This document shows, piece by piece, positions 1-7,698 of a stretch of DNA of 19,392 bases; position 1 is the stretch's first letter; each line of letters begins with the position of its first letter. The DNA comes from UBA1715 sp964346725 (lineage in GTDB: Bacteria; Bacteroidota; Bacteroidia; Bacteroidales; UBA1715). The stretch is taken from positions 1 through 19,392 of the forward strand of contig CAYFVM010000031.1 of assembly GCA_964346725.1 (NCBI GenBank), read 5' to 3'. The notes below the pieces were generated by a model. That model was not told the DNA's origin. It worked only from the letters and a program-made list of their open reading frames with translations, and searched no databases. A program made the position numbers and the translations under genes.

Positions 1-49
1 TCTTATATGATAAGAACCTGCAACACGCATAAAGTAGTGGTAAAGAATT

Positions 50-146
50 GGTAATAAAAAATTATCAGGTCTAATGGTCAAAAACAAGATGTTATTCATT
101 GACCAATATTTCTATGTTAAAAACATAGGTACTTGTTGGACCATTA
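50..146. repeat. Nested inverted repeats, possible structured RNA
   Basis: Three stems can be drawn. GGTAAT (50-55) faces ATTATC (61-66), with one wobble. TAATGGTC (72-79) faces GACCATTA (139-146) perfectly and is extended inward by ACAAG (84-88) facing CTTGT (132-136). Inside lies CTATGT/ACATAG (112-128). The nesting suggests a folded RNA or leader, but in DNA this AT-rich some stems arise by chance and no known RNA family is recognised. Confidence 0.25.
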
Positions 147-242
147 AGCCTAATATCATATATAGCTAGTCACAAACATTGTACACTATGACTCATCTTT
201 CGGTCTCTCCTATTTATACTATCTCTTTAATTTGCTACAGAC

Positions 243-279
243 AAACATTAATACATTATATATTAATGTATTAATGTTT
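243..279. repeat. Perfect inverted repeat, 16-bp arms, 5-nt loop
   Basis: AAACATTAATACATTA (243-258) is followed by TATAT and then by its exact reverse complement (264-279). There is no T-run typical of a terminator directly after it, only TTTCCTCC. It could be a bidirectional transcription stop, a protein-binding dyad or the footprint of a small mobile element. Confidence 0.7.
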
Positions 280-356
280 CCTCCTCACCTTTTGTTACTC
301 TTTCTGAAGAGTTTGGTATTTGCATATATAATATTATAACAACACATTCTATAAAC

Positions 357-391
357 AAGAAAAGGTACCTCAATTGAGTTCCCTTTTCTTT
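357..391 (-). terminator. Hairpin terminator of the SPOR-protein gene
   Basis: AAGAAAAGG (359-367 region) pairs with CCTTTTCTT (about 383-391), with CTCAATTGAG as an inner palindrome and two small mismatches. It lies just past the stop codon of the leftward gene at 415, where a terminator is expected. Confidence 0.6.
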
Positions 392-414
392 ATAATGAAT
401 ACACGTTGTTGATT

Positions 415-1977
415 CTACTTCTTAGTAGGAATTTCAGTATATACTTTTGCATCTGGTGCCAATCCCTGTATAGAAGGAATTGCAGCTTGAGCCTCTGCTT
501 CTGTTTTATATGGTCCTATAAATACACGGAACAACAAAGATTTTTTCTGTGTTTTGGAATCACCCAACCAATAATATCCACATGGGAAATGCTGATTTCG
601 CGTTAAAATCATAACGGTTTTAATAGCCGTTGATTCGTTTTTCGTTGAAGAATAAGAAATCAAATAACCTTCTGTTGGAACTTTATCAGGAGTACAAATA
701 CGAGGACCACTTTCTTTTTGTTTCTCTAATTCTTTAAGGTCATCGGTTGTTGATTTCGTTATCTCAACTTTTACCGAAGCTTTTTTGGGTTTTGTTGCAG
801 GTGCTGTTGTAGCAGGTTTTTGCACCGGAGCAGTTGTTGTCTGTTTCGGTTTAGAATTCTTCTCTTGGAAAGGAAGGTCTTTTGCTATTACTGTTTCCGG
901 TTCTTGTTTAGGTGCCGCAACCTCTGCAGGTTTTGGTTCCACTTTTGCAGGTTCTACCGGTTTCTTTATTTCAGTTATTTTTACTGGCTCTGTAACCTTT
1001 ACGGGTTCAACCTCTTTGATTGGTTCTGTTTTTGTTGGTTCAGCCGCCATGGTAGGTATTTCTGCTGCCTCTTTAGTACTTGTGGTTGATTTTTTTGTAG
1101 AAGCCACATCTGTTGTCTTTGATTGCGTTGCCTTAGTTTCAGTTGCAACAGCTTTTTTAGGTTGTTGCACCACGCTTGCATCTTTTTTTGTAGATTTTGT
1201 GGTCGAACCTTTCAAATCCTCTATCTTCATTCCTGGACTAACAGACTTTTTAGCTTGTGGTTCAGCAACAGTTGTCGGAGCTTTTTCAACCGGTTTTGCT
1301 TGTTGCATGGTTGTATCCGGTATAACAACCCCGTCATTTGGTGTACTTGTACAACGACGAAGTGCAAAGAAAATAACCGCAGCCAACAAACCAATGAAAA
1401 CAATGATAAGAATAATTCTTTTCATTCTATCATATGAATCTTCATCAGAATCGTTTTCTTGGAAATTTGAAGGTTCGGAAACTTCTGGTTCATTATTTTC
1501 TATAAATAATTTTTCGGTTTTCGGTTCTTCAAAATCTTCGATGACTTCTTCTTTTACAGCCTTCGGGGTTTCTTTTGGAACTATTTTTTCAACTGCCTTT
1601 TGTACCTCTTGAGGAACAATTCGTTGTATTTCCTTTTGTACTTCTTGAGCAACGACTTTTTGCACTTCACGTTGTACTTCGCTTTTTACCTCACTCTGAA
1701 TCTTTTCCTCTATTTCTTTTTTGGAAAATTCAGGTTCTTGCGGAACAACTTCTTGTTGTTTTTGTGGAGTTGCTACAGTTGGAATAGTATATTCCGTTGA
1801 AGAGTTGGAACTCTCCATCGCATCAGCATACTCTGGATCGGCAACTGCAAATTCTTGCAAACGGCCATTAACCTGGTTATATAAATCCTTTTCCCGCTTC
1901 GTCTTAGGCCGAAAATTTAGGAAATTAGGTTGATTAGAATCAACCGACTTTGAAGATGTATTTATCTTTTTTGCCAT
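415..1977 (-). CDS. SPOR-domain inner-membrane protein
   Basis: The 520-residue product has one predicted membrane segment at about residues 187-206 (RIILIIVFIGLLAAVIFFAL). A charged N-terminal region precedes it and a long, low-complexity K/T/P/E/A-rich linker follows (about 215-435). The C-terminal ~80 residues look like a SPOR domain, ending with a FRVFIGPYKTEAEAQAA-type motif. In that family, SPOR domains bind denuded septal peptidoglycan, so a role in division or envelope maintenance is likely but inferred. Residues 106-141 are three 12-residue repeats (QKVVAQEVQKEI, QRIVPQEVQKAV, EKIVPKETPKAV), probably a helical or coiled stalk on the cytoplasmic side. ATG start at 1977; it reads away from the MarR operon. 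The linker resembles TonB/FtsN-type periplasm-spanning linkers. Confidence 0.85.
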   Translation of the reverse strand: MAKKINTSSKSVDSNQPNFLNFRPKTKREKDLYNQVNGRLQEFAVADPEYADAMESSNSSTEYTIPTVATPQKQQEVVPQEPEFSKKEIEEKIQSEVKSEVQREVQKVVAQEVQKEIQRIVPQEVQKAVEKIVPKETPKAVKEEVIEDFEEPKTEKLFIENNEPEVSEPSNFQENDSDEDSYDRMKRIILIIVFIGLLAAVIFFALRRCTSTPNDGVVIPDTTMQQAKPVEKAPTTVAEPQAKKSVSPGMKIEDLKGSTTKSTKKDASVVQQPKKAVATETKATQSKTTDVASTKKSTTSTKEAAEIPTMAAEPTKTEPIKEVEPVKVTEPVKITEIKKPVEPAKVEPKPAEVAAPKQEPETVIAKDLPFQEKNSKPKQTTTAPVQKPATTAPATKPKKASVKVEITKSTTDDLKELEKQKESGPRICTPDKVPTEGYLISYSSTKNESTAIKTVMILTRNQHFPCGYYWLGDSKTQKKSLLFRVFIGPYKTEAEAQAAIPSIQGLAPDAKVYTEIPTKK

Positions 1978-2362
1978 AGTAAAAAAACTTTAGCGTTTAA
2001 TTTATCACCTGACAAGGCAATCAGCCAAAAGTAAGAAAAAAAACAACAGAAAGAAATAGCAAAATCACAAATCTTACGGATTGACTCAAAATTCATATAA
2101 AACAGCTCTTTAAGATTAGAAACTTTTCTCAATTATATATAGAAATTGTATTGCTACGTCACAAAAACAAAGTGTTTCGTGGAATAAAAACTCTTTGTTC
2201 CCTCTATTGTCACAGATTCTTTAACGAAAATATATTCCATTGGTTTCCAAACGCTTATTCAAAATTTCAAAAAATTACTACAATTAGAGTAAAGATTATT
2301 CTTAAAAAATTCGTTAGTTAGTACTTTCTAATTATTTTTACATCGATAAATAACTACACAAA
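1978..2362. other. Divergent intergenic region, SPOR gene / MarR operon
   Basis: These 385 bases separate two divergent genes and must hold both promoters. The clearest element is the dyad at 2314-2331. I found no perfect TAnnTTTG box on either side and no coding region. Confidence 0.6.
2314..2331. promoter_or_regulatory. Candidate MarR operator dyad
   Basis: TTAG-TT-AGTACT-TT-CTAA is symmetric in every position except the two TT spacers, giving an 18-bp dyad centred 40 bp upstream of the MarR start codon. MarR dimers usually bind 16-20-bp palindromes in their own promoter, so autoregulation of regulator plus ATPase is the natural reading. The link to the protein is inferred from position. 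Confidence 0.5.
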
Positions 2363-2779
2363 ATGGATAAAATTATACCTATCATTTCCAAAATATCGCA
2401 CACGTTAGGCGAAATGGAAGAACTTGCCAAAGAACATTTTGGCTTGCTAGAACTTACTTTAACCCAGATGCACTACCTTGAAGTAATGAACTCGCTTCAA
2501 AATCCAAACATCACCGAATTGGCATCAGCGTTGCAACTTACAAAACCAACGGTAACAGTGGCTCTAGACAAGTTAGTTGAAAAAGAATATGTGATTAAGG
2601 TTCAATCTGATGCAGACCGCCGCACATCGCACCTCCACTTAACGGAAAAGGGACGAAGCATAAACAACATGCACGAATATGCTCATCGCCGTTTTGCAGA
2701 ATTAATGAGCGAAAATCTCGATGCCGATGAACTACAACAATTAGTTGTTCTCTTAGAAAAAATGGTGGCAAAATTGTAA
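2363..2779 (+). CDS. MarR-family transcriptional regulator
   Basis: The 138-residue length is normal for MarR. The winged helix-turn-helix spans about residues 48-95: a helix-turn-helix at NITELASALQLTKPTVTVAL, then a wing containing the family hallmark DxRR (SDADRRTSHLHLTEKG, residues 82-97). Terminal helices at both ends would form the dimer interface. The stop codon lies 41 bp before the ATPase start on the same strand, so the two genes are probably co-transcribed and this regulator probably controls the pump. The ligand cannot be read from the sequence. No cysteine is present, which argues against direct thiol-based oxidant sensing or a cysteine metal site. Confidence 0.92.
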   Translation: MDKIIPIISKISHTLGEMEELAKEHFGLLELTLTQMHYLEVMNSLQNPNITELASALQLTKPTVTVALDKLVEKEYVIKVQSDADRRTSHLHLTEKGRSINNMHEYAHRRFAELMSENLDADELQQLVVLLEKMVAKL

Positions 2780-2820
2780 ATCATACATTATAATATAGTA
2801 ATCATCTAAAAAAGCGCATT

Positions 2821-5364
2821 ATGAATATCGAAAGTAGCAAATACAAAGGATTGACTGACAAAGAAGTCAATCGGAAACGAGAGAAAGATGGCTACAACGA
2901 GTTACCTTCTTCTAAATCAAAATCAATTTGGGGAATTGCACTGGGGATATTGAAAGAACCCATGTTCATTTTATTGGTGGCATGTGGTACCTTGTATTTG
3001 ACCTTGGGCGACGTTCAAGAAGGTATTATGCTTATGGGATTTGTCGTTGTCATTATGGGTATTGAGTTTTTCCAAGAACGCAAAACGGAAAAAGCATTGG
3101 ATGCGCTTAAAGATTTGGCAAGTCCACGTGCCGTAGTTATACGCAACGGTGAAGAACAGCGAATTGCAGGCAGAGATGTTGTTACTAGCGATATCATTAT
3201 ATTGCGTGAAGGCGACCGCGTTCCTGCAGATGCAACGGTACTTTCGTGTGTAAATTTGTTAGTGGACGAATCGCTGCTCACTGGCGAATCGGTGCCAGTA
3301 CATAAAACAGAATTCGCTGGCACAGAAAAAGATACACAACCTGGTGGCGACAATAGACCCTTTTTGTATTCTGGCTCCATGATTGTTCAAGGTACAGGTA
3401 TTGCACGTGTTACCTCTATTGGTATTCACACACAAATCGGGAACATTGGACGTTCTCTCGAAGAAGTGGAAGAAGGACCAACAAAACTGAATCAAGAAAT
3501 TGGCACATTGGTGAAGAAACTAACACTATTTGGTGCTATTCTGTGTGCTGCGGTGATTGGTTTGTACTACCTCACTCGTGGAGATTTATTGCAAGGATTT
3601 TTAGCCGGCATCACATTAGCAATGGCTATGCTGCCCGAAGAGTTCCCTGTTGTGTTAACCATTTTCTTGGCATTGGGCGCATGGCGCATCTCCAAAAAGA
3701 ATGTGCTCACACGTCGTCCGGCAGTAATTGAATCATTGGGATCGGCAACGGTACTTTGTACCGATAAAACGGGTACGCTCACTCAGAACAAAATGACTGT
3801 AACGTCTTTGTACAATGGAACTGCTTTTTATTCTCCTTCGCAAACAGATTCACTCCCCGAAGAGTTTCACGAAATTATAGAATATGGCATACTTTCCAGC
3901 CAAATTGACCCATTTGACCCAATGGAAAAAGCCATTACAACAATGGGAACAGAGCAACTTTCGAACACCGAACATATTCACCACGACTGGAAAATGGTCA
4001 AAGAATATCCGCTGTCGAAAGAATTGCTTGCAATGTCACGCGTATTTACGTGCCAAAACTGCGACTGGCAAATAGTGGCAGCTAAGGGTGCTCCCGAAGC
4101 AATTTTCGACCTTTGCCACCTCCCCGTTGAGGAACAACAACGTTTGGCAAAAGAAGTAGAAACAATGGCAAATGCAGGACTTCGCGTATTGGGCGTTGCC
4201 AAAAGCCGCATAGAAACATTAGCAATACCAAAAAATCAGCATGAATTTGAATTTACATTTGTTGGCCTCATAGGTCTTGCCGACCCTATTCGCGAGAATG
4301 TTCCTATGGCCGTAGAAGAGTGCAAAAAAGCTGGAATTCGTGTGATTATGATTACGGGCGATTATCCCGTTACCGCTAAAAACATTGGTAGACAAATAGG
4401 TTTACAGAATTGGGACGAGTGCATTACCGGGCAGGAGTTGAATGCAATGAGCGATGAAGAATTGAGCAAACGAATTAGAACCGTAAATATTTTTGCAAGA
4501 GTCATTCCCGAACAAAAATTGAAGATTGTAAACGCTTTAAAACAAAATGACGAAATTGTTGCCATGACGGGAGATGGCGTGAACGATGCTCCTGCGTTGA
4601 AATCGGCACACATTGGTATTGCCATGGGCGAAAAAGGTACCGATGTAGCACGCGAGGCTGCTTCGTTAGTGTTGATGGACGACAATTTTGCTTCGATAGT
4701 GGGCGCTGTGAAAATGGGTCGACGCATTTGCGACAACTTGCAAAAGGCATTGGCATACATTTTTGCTATTCACGTTCCAATTGCAGGACTTTCGCTCATT
4801 CCGGTATTTTTCGGTAACATGCCTCTCCTATTATGGCCTGTACATATTGTATTTTTGGAATTGATTATTGATCCTGCATGTTCTATTATTTTTGAAGCAG
4901 AAAAAGAAGAAGACAACATTATGAGTCGTCCGCCAAAAAGTAGAAAAGAAGCATTTTTCACAGGACGAAAAATCTTTATCAGCTGTATGCAAGGTATCTC
5001 TATTTTAGTGATAGTGCTTGCCATCTATCTCAGTTGTTTGTACTACTGGCAAATGCCTGAAGGAGAAGTGCGCGCATTGTCGTTCATTGCATTAGTTGCG
5101 GGAAATATTGGAGTAATTTTCACCAACCGTTCTTGGTCTAAAAACATTTTTCAAATCTTTGCAACACCAAATTCCACGGTTAAATGGGTTGTTGCTTTTG
5201 CTTCATTGTTTTTAGTATTGGTCAATACTGTTCCTTTCTTGCAAGGCTTGTTCCAATTCGAACCTATCACTTTGTGGCAAGGCTTTTTGAGTGCATTGCT
5301 TGGTTTCTCCGGAATTATAGGATTTGAATTGTATAAATGGAAATTGCGAAAAATGATATTGTAG
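2821..5364 (+). CDS. P2-type cation-transporting ATPase
   Basis: The 847-residue product has the full P-type ATPase core. Seen in order are an N-terminal cation-ATPase domain, the actuator motif TGES (154-157), M4 with PEEFP (272-276), the phosphorylation site DKTGTLT (D315), the nucleotide-binding KGAPE (422-426), TGD (512-514) and the hinge GDGVNDAP (584-591), then C-terminal membrane helices. Architecture matches bacterial SERCA/PMR1-like P2 pumps, which usually export Ca2+. The ion site is unusual, however. By motif alignment from memory to SERCA, the M4 glutamate (E273) and the M6 aspartate (D684) are kept. M5 reads AIHVPIAG, so SERCA N768 and E771 become His and Ile. In M6, N796 becomes Glu (E680) and T799 becomes Ile. 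The substrate is therefore uncertain (Ca2+, Mn2+, H+ or another cation). The gene is probably regulated by the MarR protein upstream. ATG start. Confidence 0.93.
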   Translation: MNIESSKYKGLTDKEVNRKREKDGYNELPSSKSKSIWGIALGILKEPMFILLVACGTLYLTLGDVQEGIMLMGFVVVIMGIEFFQERKTEKALDALKDLASPRAVVIRNGEEQRIAGRDVVTSDIIILREGDRVPADATVLSCVNLLVDESLLTGESVPVHKTEFAGTEKDTQPGGDNRPFLYSGSMIVQGTGIARVTSIGIHTQIGNIGRSLEEVEEGPTKLNQEIGTLVKKLTLFGAILCAAVIGLYYLTRGDLLQGFLAGITLAMAMLPEEFPVVLTIFLALGAWRISKKNVLTRRPAVIESLGSATVLCTDKTGTLTQNKMTVTSLYNGTAFYSPSQTDSLPEEFHEIIEYGILSSQIDPFDPMEKAITTMGTEQLSNTEHIHHDWKMVKEYPLSKELLAMSRVFTCQNCDWQIVAAKGAPEAIFDLCHLPVEEQQRLAKEVETMANAGLRVLGVAKSRIETLAIPKNQHEFEFTFVGLIGLADPIRENVPMAVEECKKAGIRVIMITGDYPVTAKNIGRQIGLQNWDECITGQELNAMSDEELSKRIRTVNIFARVIPEQKLKIVNALKQNDEIVAMTGDGVNDAPALKSAHIGIAMGEKGTDVAREAASLVLMDDNFASIVGAVKMGRRICDNLQKALAYIFAIHVPIAGLSLIPVFFGNMPLLLWPVHIVFLELIIDPACSIIFEAEKEEDNIMSRPPKSRKEAFFTGRKIFISCMQGISILVIVLAIYLSCLYYWQMPEGEVRALSFIALVAGNIGVIFTNRSWSKNIFQIFATPNSTVKWVVAFASLFLVLVNTVPFLQGLFQFEPITLWQGFLSALLGFSGIIGFELYKWKLRKMIL

Positions 5365-5585
5365 AAATAACAAAATAATAGCAAATAATCAACAAGAGGA
5401 CGGTATCTATGTTATACCTAAAACCATAAATACTAGCAGTGGTGTATCTTTGATTTTACTGTATTTATTGCAACAACTTTGCTTTACAATACTATTTTTT
5501 GATATTTCTCAAATTTATCGATTTTGTCTAATTAGATATGTCCGATTTTTAGGGAAGGGTACAGTTTTGAGGAGGAATCATAATA

Positions 5586-6998
5586 CTATTGATAGATTGC
5601 TACTTCATCTATATCCCAACGTTCGGAATAGCGACTGCTCAATCCTACTTGAACTCCTCTCCCTCGATTAAAATTAATGTTTTCGTAGAGTTCTCTGAGT
5701 TCATCATTGATATACAACTCAATGGAGTTGTTTTCCAAATCGCATACTAATGTTGCTCGTTCTGCAACGCTACAGTCTTTTCTGCAATACACGGAATATT
5801 GAGTATTTATGAGAACATATACGTTGCTGGGGTTATTACATGGGGAACTTCCTACATTGCTTTTAATTTCTATAACTAATTTTTTTGCAGGATCTAGAGT
5901 CATCACAGGACCATTCACTATAATACGAGGCTGCATACTTTGATGATTAATAGAAAGCATACCGTTTTCTTCGTTGATATGCGCAGCGTTTTCAGCTTCG
6001 TTAATTATTTCCCATTTTTTGTCAAGAACACCATCCTCGAAATCATCATTTATGAAAAATGTTTCTTGTTGGATGTAAAATATTCTCATGGTATCGGTGA
6101 CATTGATTTCCTTTCCGAGAATAGAGAACGCAAGTACATTTTCTCCCGGAGCAAGGAACACATCAGTATTAATTGAGGAAGTTGATGCATTAAATTTCGC
6201 ATTTCGTATGCTCACCATCACTACTGCACTATCGAAATAGGGATTGATGTAGGTTACCGGTCTAATATTCCTAGAGAACACGGTATCGTTGTTTTGCACC
6301 GACAAGGTATATGCAGTTGTGAGCGCAACATATTTCTCTTGGTATTTGAGTACAAGATCTTCTTGTCTTTTAATTTCGTCAAGTTTTGCTTGTGTTGGTG
6401 GTATTACATTGACCGAACCAAAATATCCATCATTTCCGCCTCTTCGTGATATAACTACACCGGTTACATTGAATCCGTTTCTCCAAATTTCTTTGGCTGT
6501 TTCGCCATTAAATTTGGGTATTTTGGTGGTTATGGCATTTCCATCTTTGGCACAAAACACATCATCCCACGAAGGTGATGCAGGTGCGCTCTCTCCAAAG
6601 CCCTCGCCTGACTTAGGTGCGGTAGGAGTAAGTTTTATATACAGTACATTCGATGTATCATTTTTGGGAATACACTCTAGCAAAACTACGTCACGATTGT
6701 CGAGGTAATCTAATCGGGTTTCGGGACCGGCTTCCCATTTATAAACACCATTTACAACCGGCTCTCCTTTCAACAAACCAAGTTCCCATTTTACGGTAAT
6801 GCTTTTGAAATTTACGGCGTAATTGGTATGATGTGAGTATAAGAATCCATCGACCGGAGCATAGGTCATCTCGCCTGAACCGAATGATTTTACCATAACA
6901 GGCTGAATTGTTTGAGCTACTATTCCCATCCAAAGAAAACAGGCTGCACAAAGTGCAATAATTCGTTTCACCGGTTGGATATTTGTTTTGATGCTCAT
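5586..6998 (-). CDS. Secreted protein with LamG-like C-terminal domain
   Basis: This 470-residue protein starts with a clear signal peptide (residues 1-29, hydrophobic core IIALCAACFLWMGIVA, cleavage likely after AQ). Residues 30-310 look beta-rich and are not recognised. Residues 205-225 are helical and charged. From about residue 316 (FFINDDFEDGVLDKKWE) to the end the pattern of a concanavalin/LamG-like jelly roll appears: a DDFEDG opening, alternating strands and a terminal WDIDEVAIY. Such folds often bind glycans or act as surface adhesion modules. Cysteines at about 387, 405, 409 and 419 may form disulphides. No lipobox and no C-terminal secretion tag is seen. A 59-codon ORF ends one base before the ATG, which suggests translational coupling. 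Function unknown. Confidence 0.8.
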   Translation of the reverse strand: MSIKTNIQPVKRIIALCAACFLWMGIVAQTIQPVMVKSFGSGEMTYAPVDGFLYSHHTNYAVNFKSITVKWELGLLKGEPVVNGVYKWEAGPETRLDYLDNRDVVLLECIPKNDTSNVLYIKLTPTAPKSGEGFGESAPASPSWDDVFCAKDGNAITTKIPKFNGETAKEIWRNGFNVTGVVISRRGGNDGYFGSVNVIPPTQAKLDEIKRQEDLVLKYQEKYVALTTAYTLSVQNNDTVFSRNIRPVTYINPYFDSAVVMVSIRNAKFNASTSSINTDVFLAPGENVLAFSILGKEINVTDTMRIFYIQQETFFINDDFEDGVLDKKWEIINEAENAAHINEENGMLSINHQSMQPRIIVNGPVMTLDPAKKLVIEIKSNVGSSPCNNPSNVYVLINTQYSVYCRKDCSVAERATLVCDLENNSIELYINDELRELYENINFNRGRGVQVGLSSRYSERWDIDEVAIYQ

Positions 6999-6999
6999 G

Positions 7000-7179
7000 C
7001 TATGCTCTTTGGATTAGAATGTTGATGGGTGCTTCAAGGTTAATGGTTATGAATTGGGGCATTTCGCATACGATATTTTCAGATACATTCGTAGCACAAG
7101 GCTTTGTATAGCATCTGCACTGGGCAAAAATGCCTGCGCTAATTGCAATATACGGAGTATCTAATGCCCTGTTTTCCAT
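7000..7179 (-). CDS. Small 59-residue ORF coupled to the secreted protein
   Basis: An ATG at 7179 opens 59 codons ending in TAG at 7000-7002, with one base between this stop and the ATG of the secreted protein. The product begins MENRALDTPYIAISAGIFAQ and contains four cysteines (CRC at 21-23, C28, C38) followed by a hydrophobic, strand-like tail. A stop lies just upstream in frame, so this ATG is the only start. A TATATTTG box (7229-7236) sits about 50 bp upstream, as expected for a Bacteroidetes promoter. It has no signal peptide. It could be a real small protein, a leader ORF, or a chance ORF; I do not recognise the family. Confidence 0.5.
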   Translation of the reverse strand: MENRALDTPYIAISAGIFAQCRCYTKPCATNVSENIVCEMPQFITINLEAPINILIQRA

Positions 7180-7228
7180 ACGGTTAATCCTCTTCGTTTC
7201 CTATTTTTTTAATCATTAGAACGAAATT

Positions 7229-7236
7229 CAAATATA
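7229..7236 (-). promoter_or_regulatory. Putative -7 box for the small ORF/secreted-protein operon
   Basis: On the minus strand this reads TATATTTG, a full match to the Bacteroidetes consensus TAnnTTTG, about 50 bp from the ATG at 7179. No convincing -33 TTG is visible at the expected spacing. Confidence 0.45.
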
Positions 7237-7329
7237 CTACTTTTCTGTTAATGGGTTTTCGATTATCCTGAGAATCTTTTATAAAATATCAATGTCGAGT
7301 GGTTTTCGTTCAAAAAAGCGGAAAATCCT

Positions 7330-7410
7330 TTCGTTTTACGTTGAACGAGTTTAAAAAATGGTTAATCGGTGAGTAGTTCGTTTTACGTATAACGTATTAC
7401 GTAGAACGTG
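7330..7410. repeat. Short ACGT-rich direct repeats
   Basis: TTCGTTTTACGTTGAACGAG (7330-7349) recurs as TTCGTTTTACGTATAACG (7377 onward). Inside the second copy TTACGTATAACGTA is followed directly by TTACGTAGAACGTG, a 14-bp tandem duplication. The units contain ACGT dyads, so a protein-binding role is possible, but simple slippage is equally likely. Confidence 0.5.
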
Positions 7411-7438
7411 TAAGGGCGAACGGAATTGGCGGGATATT

Positions 7439-7605
7439 GTTTCTTATGGGCAGATTATTTATTCCTTGAAGCGGTAGTTCTTTTCTTCTTAGCGGGTATC
7501 ATTTACCTTGAAGCTGGTGATTTATTCCTCCATGCGGAAAACTTTTTCTTTAAGACGTGTTGCTTTTTCCTATAGGCGGGTGGTTGTTTCTTTTATGCGG
7601 GAGGG
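7439..7605. repeat. Degenerate ~21-bp tandem repeat, about 8 units
   Basis: Units of 20-23 bp run head to tail with consensus close to TTTTTCCTTNAAGCGGGTGN. Unit starts are near 7439, 7455, 7478, 7501, 7521, 7543, 7564 and 7584. Each has a T-rich half and a GCGGG-like half. The array lies just 3' of the decayed gene at 7699-8320. It contains frequent stops on the minus strand, so it is not a coding repeat. Confidence 0.6.
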
Positions 7606-7698
7606 TTTTTGCTCGGTGCAGTTGGGTGTTTGCTTTTGGTAGTAGGTACTTGAGACGCACCATGGTGGGTCTATACGGAAGCAGTAGATAGTTTTGTG

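Larger units (their letters stand above)
1..414. other. Gene-free stretch left of the SPOR gene
   Basis: I see no convincing coding region here. It is very AT-rich and holds a nested set of inverted repeats at 50-146, a perfect 16-bp-arm inverted repeat at 243-279 and the terminator hairpin of the neighbouring leftward gene at 357-391. I found no tRNA or rRNA. Confidence 0.6.
7180..7698. other. Non-coding stretch with repeats
   Basis: No gene is seen in these roughly 520 bases. They hold the promoter box at 7229-7236, ACGT-rich direct repeats at 7330-7410 and a degenerate T-rich/GCGGG tandem array at 7439-7605. Stops are frequent in all frames of the array. Confidence 0.6.

Noticed and set aside
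785..1612. Long plus-strand ORF of 275 codons
   Set aside because: It is antisense to the SPOR gene's K/T/P/E-rich linker. Its G/S/F/V-rich composition is the mirror of that low-complexity DNA, and it matches no family.
5450..5671. Plus-strand ORF with a TATCTTTG-like box nearby (about 5445-5452)
   Set aside because: It lacks a credible start, overlaps the end of the secreted-protein gene antisense and reads as random hydrophobic sequence.
7439..7605. CRISPR array
   Set aside because: The units have no conserved repeat separated by unique spacers. They are degenerate, contiguous ~21-bp units, and no cas gene is present.
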